Made by a program: the position numbers and the translations under genes. Shown here piece by piece: positions 1 through 8,517 of a DNA stretch of 64,000 nucleotides. The stretch's first letter is position 1, and each line of letters begins with the position of its first letter. The notes beneath the pieces were generated by a model. It was not told the origin of the DNA. It did not search any database and saw nothing but the letters and a program-made list of their open reading frames with translations. The DNA comes from Massilia varians (GTDB lineage: Bacteria; Pseudomonadota; Gammaproteobacteria; Burkholderiales; Burkholderiaceae_D), in the NCBI RefSeq assembly GCF_027923905.1, contig NZ_AP026966.1, forward strand, positions 2,357,001 through 2,421,000, given 5' to 3'.

Positions 1-72
1 ACGGCGCGCCCGTCGAGGCCTGAGCGGAAGGCTCGGACCGGCGTAGGGGCCGGACAACAACAGGCTGATGTT

Positions 73-1296
73 TTGTTCTGGACATCTTTGTTTCGAACTG
101 ACAAGATATCGACTCCAGCACATCCCTCACCAGCGCGCCCTCACCCCGTGACCCCCATTCAGCCAGTCAGCGAATCCGACCTCGCGCTTGCGCGTGCGAC
201 GGGTATCTCGGAATGTGCGATCGCGCTGCGCCGCGCATTGAGCACCACGCCGGCCGGATGGCTGCTCGCCTTGTGGTTTTGCCGCGACCATGTCCCCATG
301 CAGTCGATCGCGCTGTGGCTGGGGAGCGCCGCCGCGATCTGGGCCGGCAGCCTGTGGGTGCTGCAACGGATGATCGGCGCCGGCGCGACGCTGGCAAGCC
401 GCCACGTCCAGCTGCGCTGGATCGCCGGACTCGACGGCTTCGCCTGGGGGCTGCTGACCTGGTTCCTGATCGGCTATGATGCGGCGCTCGACGCCATCCT
501 GATGGCGCTGCTGTGCGGCGTCACCTCGATCAACGCTCAGGTGTACGGCACCTATGTCGTGGCCTATTACGGGCAGATCGGCATCCTGTGGGCGGTAGCG
601 GTGTCGGGATTGCTGCTGGTGGGCGGCGGGCCGGGCGCGCTCGACTACGCCGCCGGCCTGAGCGTGTTCATCGCCCTGACCGCCTACTACACGCGCGCGA
701 TTTCCCAGCGCTTGATCGAGGGGATACGTTTACAGCATGCCAATGCCTCGCTGGCGGCGCAACTGCGTGTCGCGCTGCAGAAGGTGGAGATCGACGCGGC
801 AACCGATGCCCTGACCGGTCAATGGAGCCGCCGCGCGCTCGACGACGTCCTCAAGCGCCAGCAGGCGCATTTCGCCGCCACGGGCCGGCCGTTCTCCATC
901 CTGATGCTCGACATCGACTTCTTCAAGCACATCAACGACGAATACGGTCACATGGTGGGCGACGACGTCCTGCGCGCGTTCGCCCAGGCCCTGCGCTCCT
1001 TCCTGCGCGGCGCCGACGTGTGCGCGCGTTTCGGCGGCGAGGAATTCGTCGTCGTCCTGCCGGACACGTCCCTGGCTGCCGCGCTGGAAATCGGGGAGCG
1101 CATCCGCCATGGCATCGCCCAGGCGCCCCTGCTCGGCAAGCCGAAAGTGCAGGCGACGGTGTCGATCGGCGTGGCAGCCATGACGCAGGGGCAGAGCATC
1201 AAGGACTTGTTTGCCGCGGCCGATGCGGCGGTCTATCTGGCCAAGAACGAAGGGCGCAACCAGGTGCGTGCGCAGATGCTGGTGGTGCCGGCATAA
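73..1296 (+). CDS. Membrane-bound diguanylate cyclase (GGDEF)
   Basis: Likely makes cyclic di-GMP from two GTP at the inner membrane. The N-terminal half (about residues 45-215) is a run of hydrophobic segments, probably five or six helices, with no recognisable sensor domain. The C-terminal GGDEF domain (about 235-405) carries the active-site GGEEF at residues 321-325. An RGAD I-site lies at 312-315, five residues before it, so product inhibition is expected. The start is uncertain: the longest frame opens with TTG at 73, and GTG at 148 is an alternative; there is no upstream ATG in frame. It stands alone, followed by a short Ppx/GppA gene in the same direction. The family assignment is firm, but the signal sensed is unknown. 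Confidence 0.9.
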   Translation: MFWTSLFRTDKISTPAHPSPARPHPVTPIQPVSESDLALARATGISECAIALRRALSTTPAGWLLALWFCRDHVPMQSIALWLGSAAAIWAGSLWVLQRMIGAGATLASRHVQLRWIAGLDGFAWGLLTWFLIGYDAALDAILMALLCGVTSINAQVYGTYVVAYYGQIGILWAVAVSGLLLVGGGPGALDYAAGLSVFIALTAYYTRAISQRLIEGIRLQHANASLAAQLRVALQKVEIDAATDALTGQWSRRALDDVLKRQQAHFAATGRPFSILMLDIDFFKHINDEYGHMVGDDVLRAFAQALRSFLRGADVCARFGGEEFVVVLPDTSLAAALEIGERIRHGIAQAPLLGKPKVQATVSIGVAAMTQGQSIKDLFAAADAAVYLAKNEGRNQVRAQMLVVPA

Positions 1297-1383
1297 GGCC
1301 TGCGTGAGGGCGGCCATCCGCCCGCGTCACCATCCCGTCACATGGCGGACGTATCCTGCGGCATCGCCCTTGCCGGACCGCCC

Positions 1384-2322
1384 ATGATCCATCACGCCAC
1401 CGATTGTCCCCGCTACGCCGCCGTCGAACTGGGTTCCGACAGCTTCCGCCTGCACGTCGGACGCATCGAGCACGGCGAACTGGCGCTCGAGGCCAGCCTG
1501 TCGGAGCGGGTGGCGCTGGCCGCCTCGTTCGAGGAGGACGGCAGCCTGTGCGAGGCGGCCATGCGGCGCGCCCTGCATTGCCTGCGCGGCTTCGCCGAGG
1601 CCCTGGACGCCTGGCGCCCGCGGGCGGTGCGGGCGGTGGCAACGGTGGCGCTGCGCATGGCGCGCAACGGTCCGGTGTTCCTGCCGGCCGCCGAGCGAGC
1701 GCTGCGCCGCCCGATCGAGCCGATCGCCGGCGACGAAGCCGGCCGCCTGGTCTACCTGGGCGTGGCCAGCACGCTCGCCCGCGCCGCGCGGCAGGAGGAT
1801 GGGCCGCGCCTGGTGGTGGACATCGGCGGCGCCTCGACCGAACTGGTGCTGGGCCGCGGCCCGACGATCGAGCGCATCGAGTCCTTCAAGGTGGGCGCGG
1901 TGCGCCAGAGCCTGAGCTTCTTCGCCGACGGCCGCATCGACGCGGCCGGTTTCGACGCCGCGGTCGGTTCCGGGCGCAGCCGCTTCGCCGAGACCGCACT
2001 GGCCGGACGCCGCTGGGGCCAGGCCTACGGCGCCTGCGGCACCGTGCGCGCGCTCGGCGAGATCGCCCGGGAGGACGGGCTCGGCGCCTTGACGCCGGAA
2101 GTCCTGCACGCGCTGCGCGAGCGCTTCCTGCGCGCCGGCCATGTGGCGCGGATACGCCTGGCCTGGCCGGCCGCCACGCGGGCGCCCTACCTGGCCGGCG
2201 GACTGGCCTTGCTGATCGCCCTGGTGGAAGAGTGCGGCGTCGCCGAGGTGGTGCCGGTGCACGCCGGCCTGCGCGTGGGCGCGCTGTGGGACCTGCACCG
2301 GCGCGCCGACCTCACCTTGTAG
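1384..2322 (+). CDS. Short Ppx/GppA-family phosphatase (exopolyphosphatase-like)
   Basis: Ppx/GppA enzymes (ASKHA fold) release phosphate from polyphosphate or from pppGpp. The N-terminal phosphate-binding loop (AVELGSDSFRLHVG) and the second nucleotide/phosphate loop (VVDIGGASTELVLG) are both present. At 312 residues it has only the two-lobed phosphatase domain and lacks the C-terminal HD-like domain of the roughly 500-residue Ppx, so it matches the short subfamily. The ATG at 1384 was chosen over the one at 1342 because homology begins just after it. In many Burkholderiales ppx sits next to phoR; here the phoR of this window is 35 kb away. The substrate (polyP or pppGpp) cannot be told from sequence. 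Confidence 0.82.
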   Translation: MIHHATDCPRYAAVELGSDSFRLHVGRIEHGELALEASLSERVALAASFEEDGSLCEAAMRRALHCLRGFAEALDAWRPRAVRAVATVALRMARNGPVFLPAAERALRRPIEPIAGDEAGRLVYLGVASTLARAARQEDGPRLVVDIGGASTELVLGRGPTIERIESFKVGAVRQSLSFFADGRIDAAGFDAAVGSGRSRFAETALAGRRWGQAYGACGTVRALGEIAREDGLGALTPEVLHALRERFLRAGHVARIRLAWPAATRAPYLAGGLALLIALVEECGVAEVVPVHAGLRVGALWDLHRRADLTL

Positions 2323-2390
2323 GTCCGCGGCTTGGCGCTGCGCGGGCACATCGACTATATTGTTTAGCTTGTTGAATGATGGAGTCAGGA

Positions 2391-2903
2391 ATGCCCAGGA
2401 AGTCCGCTGCCGTCCCGGCGGCAGCCAAGCCAGGCGCGCGAGCGAAAGCCGTGCCTGCCAAAGCGGCGAACTCCGCCGTGAAGGCCGCCGCAAAACCCGC
2501 CGCAAAACCCGCCGCAAAACCCGCCGCCGCCAAGGCCGCCGCGAAACCGGCGCCAGTGAAAGCCGCCAAACCCGGCGTCAAGGCGGCCGCGAAGGCGGCG
2601 GCGAAGGCGCTCGCCGCCCCGGCGGCCAAACGCGCCCCGCGCAAGGCCCCGGCCCCGGTGCGCGAGGCCGACCTCGCGCGTCCGGTGCTGGTGCGCGACA
2701 GCTTCACCATGCCCGAGCAGGAATACGCGGTGCTTGCCGAGGTTAAGGGGGCCTGCCTGCGCGCCGGCATCGAGGTCAAGAAGAGCGAACTGCTGCGCAT
2801 CGGCGTGGCGCTGCTGGGCCAGGTCGACATCGCGACCCTCAAGTCGGTGCTGGCGGCGCTCCCGCAGCTCAAGACCGGGCGGCCGCCGGCCAGCCAGGAA
2901 TAA
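2391..2903 (+). CDS. Lys/Ala-rich histone H1-like protein with conserved C-terminal domain
   Basis: A 170-residue basic protein. Residues 1 to about 90 are a low-complexity Ala/Lys/Pro tail with KPAAKPAAK-type repeats, resembling bacterial H1-like nucleoid proteins. The last 80 residues are an ordinary folded segment (VRDSFTMPEQEYAVLAEVK, then KKSELLRIGV) of a kind I recall in Burkholderiales hypothetical proteins. The start at 2391 is favoured by GGAG at 2381-2384 and AGGA at 2387-2390; the longer frame from 2376 lacks a ribosome site. DNA or RNA binding is inferred from charge alone. The Lys/Ala repeats are encoded by near-identical GCC/AAA codon runs and may vary in length between strains. 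Confidence 0.75.
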   Translation: MPRKSAAVPAAAKPGARAKAVPAKAANSAVKAAAKPAAKPAAKPAAAKAAAKPAPVKAAKPGVKAAAKAAAKALAAPAAKRAPRKAPAPVREADLARPVLVRDSFTMPEQEYAVLAEVKGACLRAGIEVKKSELLRIGVALLGQVDIATLKSVLAALPQLKTGRPPASQE

Positions 2904-2909
2904 GCGCTA

Positions 2910-3197
2910 CTAGTGGACCGAGGCGCTGGTGAGTTCCTTGAGTTCGCGGATCGGGATGTTCGATTTCTCGTGCATGCGCAGCAGGATCGTGGCGCCGACG
3001 TTGAGCTTGCGGTGGCGGATCTTGCTGATGATCGGCGGCTGCACCTCCAGTACGCGGCACAGCTCGGCATCATTCTTGAGTTGCATGCGCTCGATCAGGG
3101 TGTCGAGCAGTTTATTGGGCACGAAGCTCGACGGCTCCAGGGCGCGGGCCCGGTGCATCGCGGCGAGCATTTCCTGTTTTTTCTGTCGTACGCTCAT
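2910..3197 (-). CDS. Small HTH (Cro/CI-like) DNA-binding protein
   Basis: A 95-residue protein with a helix-turn-helix pattern around residues 40-80 (NDAELCRVLEVQPPIISKIR, then basic HRKLNVGATILLRMHE), as in small Xre-type regulators. No other domain is present, so a role as a transcription factor is inferred. It converges on the histone-like gene, with only 6 nt between the two stops. Its own upstream region (3198-3372) separates it from the ABC operon. I do not recognise a named family member or its target. Confidence 0.7.
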   Translation of the reverse strand: MSVRQKKQEMLAAMHRARALEPSSFVPNKLLDTLIERMQLKNDAELCRVLEVQPPIISKIRHRKLNVGATILLRMHEKSNIPIRELKELTSASVH

Positions 3198-3372
3198 GGT
3201 GCTTCTCCGAATATAAAAACGATAATTCGGGACGGATCGACTTGTTCTGGAAATAGCCCCTGCTTTTTGTCACAGCTGGTGGTGGGGTCGTTGTGATATT
3301 ACTACGATTACGCCACACGCGTTTCACGAATTGAACGTAACAGACCGCAACATGCGTCTTTCTTCAGGGAAT

Positions 3373-4017
3373 TTACGCTAATTTCAATCCGGAACGTGTC
3401 AGGAGCAGCACTTGGTCGGCCATGGCGGCCGCGGCGTGGGAATGGGTGACCATGATGGCGCCGGCGCCGCTGCTACGGGTTTCGCGGCGCAGCAGGTCGA
3501 GGATGCCGCCGGCGGTCTCGGGGTCGAGGTTGCCGGTCGGTTCATCCGCCAGCAGCAGGGCGGGGCGATGCACCAGCGCGCGGGCGATCGCGACCCGCTG
3601 CAGCTCGCCCCCCGACAGCTGGCGCGGGAAGTCGTTGCCGCGCCCGGCCAGGCCGACCGCGTCCAGCATCTCGTCGGCGCGGGTATCCGGCGTGCGGTTC
3701 AGCAGCAGCGGCAGCGCCACGTTCTGGCGCAGCGTCAGGTGCGGCAGCACATGGAAGGCCTGGAAGATGAAGCCCATGCGGGTGCGCCGCAGGCGCGTCG
3801 CCGCGCCGTCGTCGAGCGCCGACATCGGCGTGCCGTCCACGATCACCTGGCCCGCATCCGGCGCGTCCAGGCCCGCGATGATGTTCAGCAGGGTCGACTT
3901 GCCGACCCCCGATTCGCCCATGATGGCGACGAACTCGCCGGCGCGAAACGCATGCGACAGCTGCGACAGCACGGTGCGGCCGCCGTAGGATTTGGTCAGG
4001 TTGTCGAGGACGAGCAT
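3373..4017 (-). CDS. ABC transporter ATP-binding protein, LolD/MacB-like
   Basis: A cytoplasmic ATPase of 214 residues with Walker A GESGVGKST, Q-loop FQAFH, signature LSGGELQR and Walker B LLLADEPTGNLDP. The DEPTGNLDP form is typical of the LolD/MacB/FtsE group rather than of PhnC. The start at 4017 was chosen because it begins MLVLDNLTKSYG, 7 nt after the stop of the upstream permease; the longer frame from 4065 runs into that permease. It is the last gene of the five-gene operon 7389 to 3373. A second ATPase in an importer operon that already has one is odd. It may drive the second permease or act in another transporter. Confidence 0.85.
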   Translation of the reverse strand: MLVLDNLTKSYGGRTVLSQLSHAFRAGEFVAIMGESGVGKSTLLNIIAGLDAPDAGQVIVDGTPMSALDDGAATRLRRTRMGFIFQAFHVLPHLTLRQNVALPLLLNRTPDTRADEMLDAVGLAGRGNDFPRQLSGGELQRVAIARALVHRPALLLADEPTGNLDPETAGGILDLLRRETRSSGAGAIMVTHSHAAAAMADQVLLLTRSGLKLA

Positions 4018-4024
4018 GGCGCTC

Positions 4025-4816
4025 CTAGCGGGTGAGGGTACGGCGCAGCGCGAAGCTGAGGGCATCGACGCTGGCCACCAGCAGCAGCATCGCGATCACG
4101 GCCGTGGCCGCGCTCTGCATCTGGAACAGCGACAGGTGGTATTTCAGCATCTGGCCCAGCCCGCCGGCGCCGACCACGCCCAGCACGGCGGCGGCGCGGA
4201 TGTTGTTCTCCCAGCGGTACAGGGTATAGGACAGCATCTGCGGCAGGGCCTGCGGCAGCGTCGCGTACAGGAAGGCGGCAAGCGGCGCGGCGCCGTTGCT
4301 GCGCAGGCTCGCTTCCGGCAGCGGCTCGACGTTTTCCAGGGCGTCGGCGAACAGCCGTCCCAGCACGCCGCTGGTGTGCGCGGCCAGCGCCAGGGTGCCG
4401 GCAAAGGGACCGAGGCCGGCCGCGACCAGCAGCAGCGCGGCCCACACCAGTTCCGGGATCGAGCGCAGGATGTTGAGCAGCACCCGGGTCAGGCCGCGCA
4501 GCGACTGCCCGAGCCGTCCCGCCGCCGGCAGGGCCAGCAGCATGCCGCCAATGACCGCCAGCAGGGTGCCGACCAGGGACATCGCCAGCGTCTCCCACAG
4601 GGCAGCGGCGGTCTTCATGAGAAACGGCCGGGCGGTCTCGGGCGGCGTGAAGCCGGCCAGGAATTCGGCGCTTGACGCCAGCGCCTCGGGCGTGAAGAAG
4701 GCCGACCATTGCAGCGGCAGCGAGGCGAAGCTCGCCGTCACCAGGGCGACGAGCGCCAGCAGCAGGAGCAGGGTGCCCCACTGGCGCGGCGGTGGCGGCG
4801 GCAGCCCGGGCTTCAA
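4025..4816 (-). CDS. ABC transporter permease, PhnE-like (second copy)
   Basis: Inner-membrane permease of about 263 residues with about six hydrophobic segments and the EAA-loop region of PhnE-type permeases (ASLRSNGAAPLAAFLYATLP, then YRWENNIRAAAVLGVVGAGG). The start is inferred as TTG at 4816, which overlaps the TGA of the preceding permease (TTGA). A long open frame upstream of this TTG lies antisense-free inside the first permease but is only a shadow. The two permeases are about the same size and clearly related, so they probably form a heterodimer. Together with the binding protein at 6493-7389 they form a phosphonate/selenate-type importer. The exact start is uncertain. Confidence 0.85.
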   Translation of the reverse strand: MKPGLPPPPPRQWGTLLLLLALVALVTASFASLPLQWSAFFTPEALASSAEFLAGFTPPETARPFLMKTAAALWETLAMSLVGTLLAVIGGMLLALPAAGRLGQSLRGLTRVLLNILRSIPELVWAALLLVAAGLGPFAGTLALAAHTSGVLGRLFADALENVEPLPEASLRSNGAAPLAAFLYATLPQALPQMLSYTLYRWENNIRAAAVLGVVGAGGLGQMLKYHLSLFQMQSAATAVIAMLLLVASVDALSFALRRTLTR

Positions 4817-5634
4817 CCCAGCCTCCGGCGCAGCAGTTTGGAGACCAGGTCGGCCAGCGCCACCAGCAGCACGAACATGATCAGCATGGTGGACACTTCG
4901 CCGCCCGCCATCATCTTGGTGGATTCCTCCATGCGCTGGCCCAGGCCGCCGGCGCCGACGAAACCCATCACCGCCGAGCCGCGGATCGCGCACTCCCAGC
5001 GGTACACGGTGTAGGACACCAGTTCGGCGCTCGATTCCGGCAGGGCGCCGTACAGCAGGCTGGGAATGCGTCCGCTGCCGTTGGCCAGCAGGATGTCCGT
5101 CGCATGGGCATCGGACGATTCCAGGATCTCGGCGTAGACCTTGGCCAGCATGCCCGAATAGGCCAGCGCGATGGCCAGCACCCCGGCGGTCGGCCCGAGG
5201 CCGGCGAGGCGCACGAACAGCAGCGCCCATACCAGTTCCGGCACGCTGCGCAGCAGCACCAGCACCCAGCGCAGCAGCTGGCGCACCAGGCTGGCGAGCG
5301 GGCGCATGCGCCCGGTGCCGAGGCGCGAGATCGACAGGCGCTCGCTGATCAGGACCGTGGCCGGGATCGCGCCCAGCAGGGCCAGGGACAGGCCGGCGGT
5401 GGCGATCGCCACCGTCTGCCAGGTCTCGCGCAGCACCATGGCCAGGAATTCGCCCTCCAGCGAGGGACGCAGGAAATCGCCCAGGAAGTGGCCGGCCGCG
5501 GCCAGGCTTTGCGCGTCGAACAGCAGCCAGGGCTTGAACTCGCTCGCCGACAGCATCGGCCACAGCAGCAGCAGGCAGACGAAGGTCGCGGTGACGCGGC
5601 CGCGCCAGGCCGGGTCCGGATGGGCGGCCTTCAT
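4813..5634 (-). CDS. ABC transporter permease, PhnE-like (first copy)
   Basis: Inner-membrane permease of 273 residues, six or more hydrophobic helices, with the PhnE-type coupling region (ILLANGSGRIPSLLYGALPE, then YRWECAIRGSAVMGFVGAGG). The ATG at 5634 shares its A with the TGA of the upstream ATPase gene, so the two are translationally coupled. It is the first of a tandem pair; the next permease starts on its stop codon. Family membership is firm. The substrate is inferred from the binding protein. Confidence 0.87.
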   Translation of the reverse strand: MKAAHPDPAWRGRVTATFVCLLLLWPMLSASEFKPWLLFDAQSLAAAGHFLGDFLRPSLEGEFLAMVLRETWQTVAIATAGLSLALLGAIPATVLISERLSISRLGTGRMRPLASLVRQLLRWVLVLLRSVPELVWALLFVRLAGLGPTAGVLAIALAYSGMLAKVYAEILESSDAHATDILLANGSGRIPSLLYGALPESSAELVSYTVYRWECAIRGSAVMGFVGAGGLGQRMEESTKMMAGGEVSTMLIMFVLLVALADLVSKLLRRRLG

Positions 5635-6461
5635 CAGAAACAGGCGCCGACGGCGATCCGCTCGGGCGACTCGTGCGGGTGCTGCGGGGGCGCTTCGACG
5701 GTCTCGTTCTCGTACAGCGCGGCGATCATGGCGTCGCTCACCGCGCTGGTGGCCGCGTCGAACACGATCCGCCCCGCGCGCAGGCCGACCAGGCGCGGGA
5801 AGTGCGCGCGCGCCATCTCGACCTGGTGCAGGCTGCATACCAGGCTGGCCTTGCGCTCGCTCGCTTCCTGCTGCAGCGTGGCCAGGGTGTGGCGGGCCAG
5901 CGCCGGGTCGAGCGCGGAGATCGGTTCGTCGACCAGGAAGGCTTCGGCGCTGGAGAGCAGCAGGCGCGCCAGGCCGCAGCGCTGGCGCTCGCCGCCCGAC
6001 AGGCGGTCGACGCGCGCATACAGCTTGTCGCCCAGGCCGAAGCGCGCCAGCGCCGCATGCGCCGCGTCCGGGTCGCTCGGGCGCACCAGCGAGGCAAAGG
6101 CCTGCCACAGGCTCATGTGGGGCAGGCGCGCGGCCAGCACCGCGGTGACCACGCGCTGGCGCGGCGGCAGCGGCGGCGTCTGCGGCGCCAGGAACAGGCG
6201 CGCGCGCAGGCGGTGGCGCGCCGCTTGCGGCAAGGCCCAGGGATCTTGCCCGAACACGGAGAAGCCGCCCACGTCCGAGGGCTGCGGGCGGTGGGCGCAG
6301 CCGAGGGTGGCGAGCAGGGTGGTCTTGCCGGCCCCCGAAGGGCCGATCAGGGCCAGCTGCTCGCCGGGCGCGACCTCCAGGTCGAGTTCATGCAGGGCGG
6401 CGCTCGCCTGCGCCGTGGCCGCCAGGTGGCGTACCGTGAGTTGCTCGAGCCGAAAAGTCAT
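5634..6461 (-). CDS. ABC transporter ATP-binding protein, PhnC-like
   Basis: ATPase of a phosphonate-type importer, 275 residues. It has Walker A GPSGAGKTTLL, signature LSGGERQRCGLAR, Walker B AFLVDEPISALDP and an H-loop in SLHQVEMA. It sits between the binding-protein gene (31 nt gap) and the first permease (1 nt overlap), the usual D-C-E order. No C-P lyase or phosphonatase genes are nearby and no PHO box is visible in front of the operon. That argues against a phosphonate role and fits a selenium-oxyanion role. The name phnC is therefore not applied. Confidence 0.88.
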   Translation of the reverse strand: MTFRLEQLTVRHLAATAQASAALHELDLEVAPGEQLALIGPSGAGKTTLLATLGCAHRPQPSDVGGFSVFGQDPWALPQAARHRLRARLFLAPQTPPLPPRQRVVTAVLAARLPHMSLWQAFASLVRPSDPDAAHAALARFGLGDKLYARVDRLSGGERQRCGLARLLLSSAEAFLVDEPISALDPALARHTLATLQQEASERKASLVCSLHQVEMARAHFPRLVGLRAGRIVFDAATSAVSDAMIAALYENETVEAPPQHPHESPERIAVGACF

Positions 6462-6492
6462 CGCGCTGGTTCTACCTTGCAGTGCTCCCGGA

Positions 6493-7389
6493 TTACTTCA
6501 GCAGGCCGGCGTTGCGCGCCGCGGCTTCGATCGCCTGGTAGTTCGCGGTCTTGGTCGGGACGAACCTGGTGGCGCGCTGCAGGTCCAGGATCTGCTTGCC
6601 TTCCGGGGTCGAGGCGTCCAGCGCCAGGAAGGCGTCGGTGATCTTCTTCTGCAGGGCCGGGCTCATGTCGCTGCGCACGGTCCAGTTGTAGTCATAGTAG
6701 CCGGGCGTGGTGTAGAACACGCGCACCACCTTGGGGTCGACCTTCTTCGCTTCCACCAGCTTGTCCCACACCGAGATGTTGAGTGCGCCGGCGTCGACCT
6801 TGCCGCCCGCGACCGCGGCCACGGTGGCGTCATGCGCGCCCGAGAAGGCGACGCGCTTCAGGTCGGTGTCCGGGTTGATCTTCGCGCCCAGCAGGAAGGA
6901 GCGCGGCATCAGGTGGCCCGAGGTCGACGATTCGGAACCGAAGGACAGGGTCTTGCCTTTCAGGTCTTCCAGCTTGTTGATGTCGGGCTTGGTCGTGATG
7001 AAGACCGAGCGGAATTTCTCGTCCTCGGCGCGCTGCACCAGCGGCACGACCTGGCCCTTGCTGCGCACGTTGGCCTGCACGAAGGTGAAGCCGCCGAACC
7101 AGACCATGTCGATCTTGCGGTTGATCAGGCCTTCGACCGAGGCCGCGTAGTCAGTCACCGGGGTGAACTCGACCTTCAGGCCGGTGGCCTTGGACAGGTA
7201 CTTGCCCAGCGGCTCGAACTTGCGCTGCAGCTCGGTCGGCGCTTCGTCGGGGATGGCCGAGACGCGCAGCACGCCCGGCGTGTTCTGAGCATAGGCCCCA
7301 CCGGCGGCGGCGAAGCTCAGGCCTGCCGTGGCGGCGACGAGGAAGGTTTTCAGGACACGCGAAGACGAGAACGAGGTCATGGTTGGCAT
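6493..7389 (-). CDS. Periplasmic substrate-binding protein, PhnD superfamily, putative selenate-binding type
   Basis: Secreted binding protein of 298 residues with a signal peptide (basic start, hydrophobic core, cleavage after GGAYA about residue 34). The mature part begins LRVSAIPDEAPTELQRKF and continues PVTDYAASVEGLI and MVWFGGFTFVQA. I recall this set of motifs as typical of proteins annotated as putative selenate ABC transporter binding proteins, which are often found near selD. Here selD is 3.6 kb away. It heads the operon with PhnC-like and PhnE-like genes and diverges from egtD. ATG 7389 and ATG 7380 are both possible starts. Superfamily is firm. The selenium substrate is an inference from family memory and neighbours. 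Confidence 0.85.
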   Translation of the reverse strand: MPTMTSFSSSRVLKTFLVAATAGLSFAAAGGAYAQNTPGVLRVSAIPDEAPTELQRKFEPLGKYLSKATGLKVEFTPVTDYAASVEGLINRKIDMVWFGGFTFVQANVRSKGQVVPLVQRAEDEKFRSVFITTKPDINKLEDLKGKTLSFGSESSTSGHLMPRSFLLGAKINPDTDLKRVAFSGAHDATVAAVAGGKVDAGALNISVWDKLVEAKKVDPKVVRVFYTTPGYYDYNWTVRSDMSPALQKKITDAFLALDASTPEGKQILDLQRATRFVPTKTANYQAIEAAARNAGLLK

Positions 7390-7533
7390 TCTTGTTAAGT
7401 ATTGGAAAGTGGTGAACCGGGGACGTCACGGCAGCACGGCTGCGGGAAGCGGCGAAAATCGGGAATCCGCTATTATGGTAAAAACAGCAACTCAACCCTA
7501 GGCCATGGCGCATCCGGCGGTGTGGCGGCACGA

Positions 7534-8517
7534 ATGATAACGCTTATGCACATCTCCTGCACGCAAGACCGCCCGCGCGCCGCCAATGCCCATGTGGCGG
7601 ACGAGCTGCATGCCGGTCTCCAGGCCCCTGGCGCCTGGATCTCGCCCAAGTTCCTCTACGATGCGCTCGGCTCGAAGCTGTTCGAAGCCATCTGCGAACT
7701 GCCCGAGTATTACCCGACCCGCACCGAGGCCGCGATCTTCGCCCGCCACGGCGCCGAGATCGCGCGCGTGGCCGGCCTTGGTGCGACCCTGGTCGACCTG
7801 GGCGCGGGCAACTGCGCCAAGGCGGCCGCGCTGTTCCCGGTGCTGGCGCCTTCCCAGTACGTGGCGGTCGACATCTCGACCGGCTTCCTGCGCGAGGCCC
7901 TCGAACGCCTGCGCCAGCGCTTCCCGCAGATCGCCATGGAAGCCCTCGGCATGGACTTTTCCAGCCGCTTCGAGCTGCCCCCGCAGGTGCGCGCGGCGCG
8001 CCGCCTGTTCTTCTACCCCGGCTCCTCGATTGGCAACTTCACCCCGGACGAAGCGCTGGCTTTTCTCGGCCGCCTGCGCCTTCAATGCGGCGACGATGGC
8101 GGGGTCCTGATCGGCGTCGACCTGGCCAAGGACAAGGCCACGCTCGACGCCGCCTACGACGACGCCCTCGGGGTCACCGCGGCCTTTAACCTGAACGTGC
8201 TGCGCCACGTGAACCACCTGGTCGGGGCCGACTTCGACATCCGCGCCTGGCGCCACCACGGCGTCTACCAGCCCGAGCGCGGCCGCGTCGAGATGCACCT
8301 GGAAGCGGTGCGCCGGCAAGAAGTGCACTGGAACTGCGGCGGCAAGGCCTGCTCGCGCGTGTTCGAGCCGGGCGAGCGCATCCACACCGAGAACAGCTAC
8401 AAGTACCAGCAGGCCGATGCGATCGCCTTGCTGGAGCGTTCCGGGTTCGAGGCCACCCGCGTGTGGACCGATCCGCAGCGCTGGTTCGCGGTGATCCACG
8501 CACAGGCGATCCGCTGA
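7534..8517 (+). CDS. egtD: L-histidine N-alpha-methyltransferase (EgtD)
   Basis: Converts histidine to hercynine (trimethylhistidine) using three SAM, the first step of ergothioneine and the source of the betaine scaffold of selenoneine. About 327 residues, the usual EgtD size. The SAM site is LVDLGAGNCAKAAALF, and the YPGSSIGNFTPDEA motif and the YPTRTEAAIF motif of the family are present. The start is ATG 7534 (MITLMH) or ATG 7546; neither has a strong ribosome site. Its stop overlaps the ATG of egtB (ATGA), so the two are co-translated. It is divergent from the selenate-type importer, sharing the intergenic region 7390-7533. Confidence 0.93.
   Translation: MITLMHISCTQDRPRAANAHVADELHAGLQAPGAWISPKFLYDALGSKLFEAICELPEYYPTRTEAAIFARHGAEIARVAGLGATLVDLGAGNCAKAAALFPVLAPSQYVAVDISTGFLREALERLRQRFPQIAMEALGMDFSSRFELPPQVRAARRLFFYPGSSIGNFTPDEALAFLGRLRLQCGDDGGVLIGVDLAKDKATLDAAYDDALGVTAAFNLNVLRHVNHLVGADFDIRAWRHHGVYQPERGRVEMHLEAVRRQEVHWNCGGKACSRVFEPGERIHTENSYKYQQADAIALLERSGFEATRVWTDPQRWFAVIHAQAIR

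Noticed and set aside
1..23. Possible end of an upstream gene (a frame closing with TGA at 21-23)
   Set aside because: Only six codons are visible before the stop; nothing can be identified.
3373..7389. Phosphonate (phnDCE) uptake operon
   Set aside because: Same superfamily, but binding-protein motifs, lack of C-P lyase or phosphonatase genes, absence of a PHO box and nearby selD favour a selenium role; not fully excluded.
4792..7398. 868-residue plus-strand frame opposite the importer operon
   Set aside because: Antisense to well-supported ABC transporter genes; no domain.
7402..7533. N-terminal extension of egtD
   Set aside because: The frame is open but low-complexity and lies in the divergent promoter region; EgtD homology begins after 7546.
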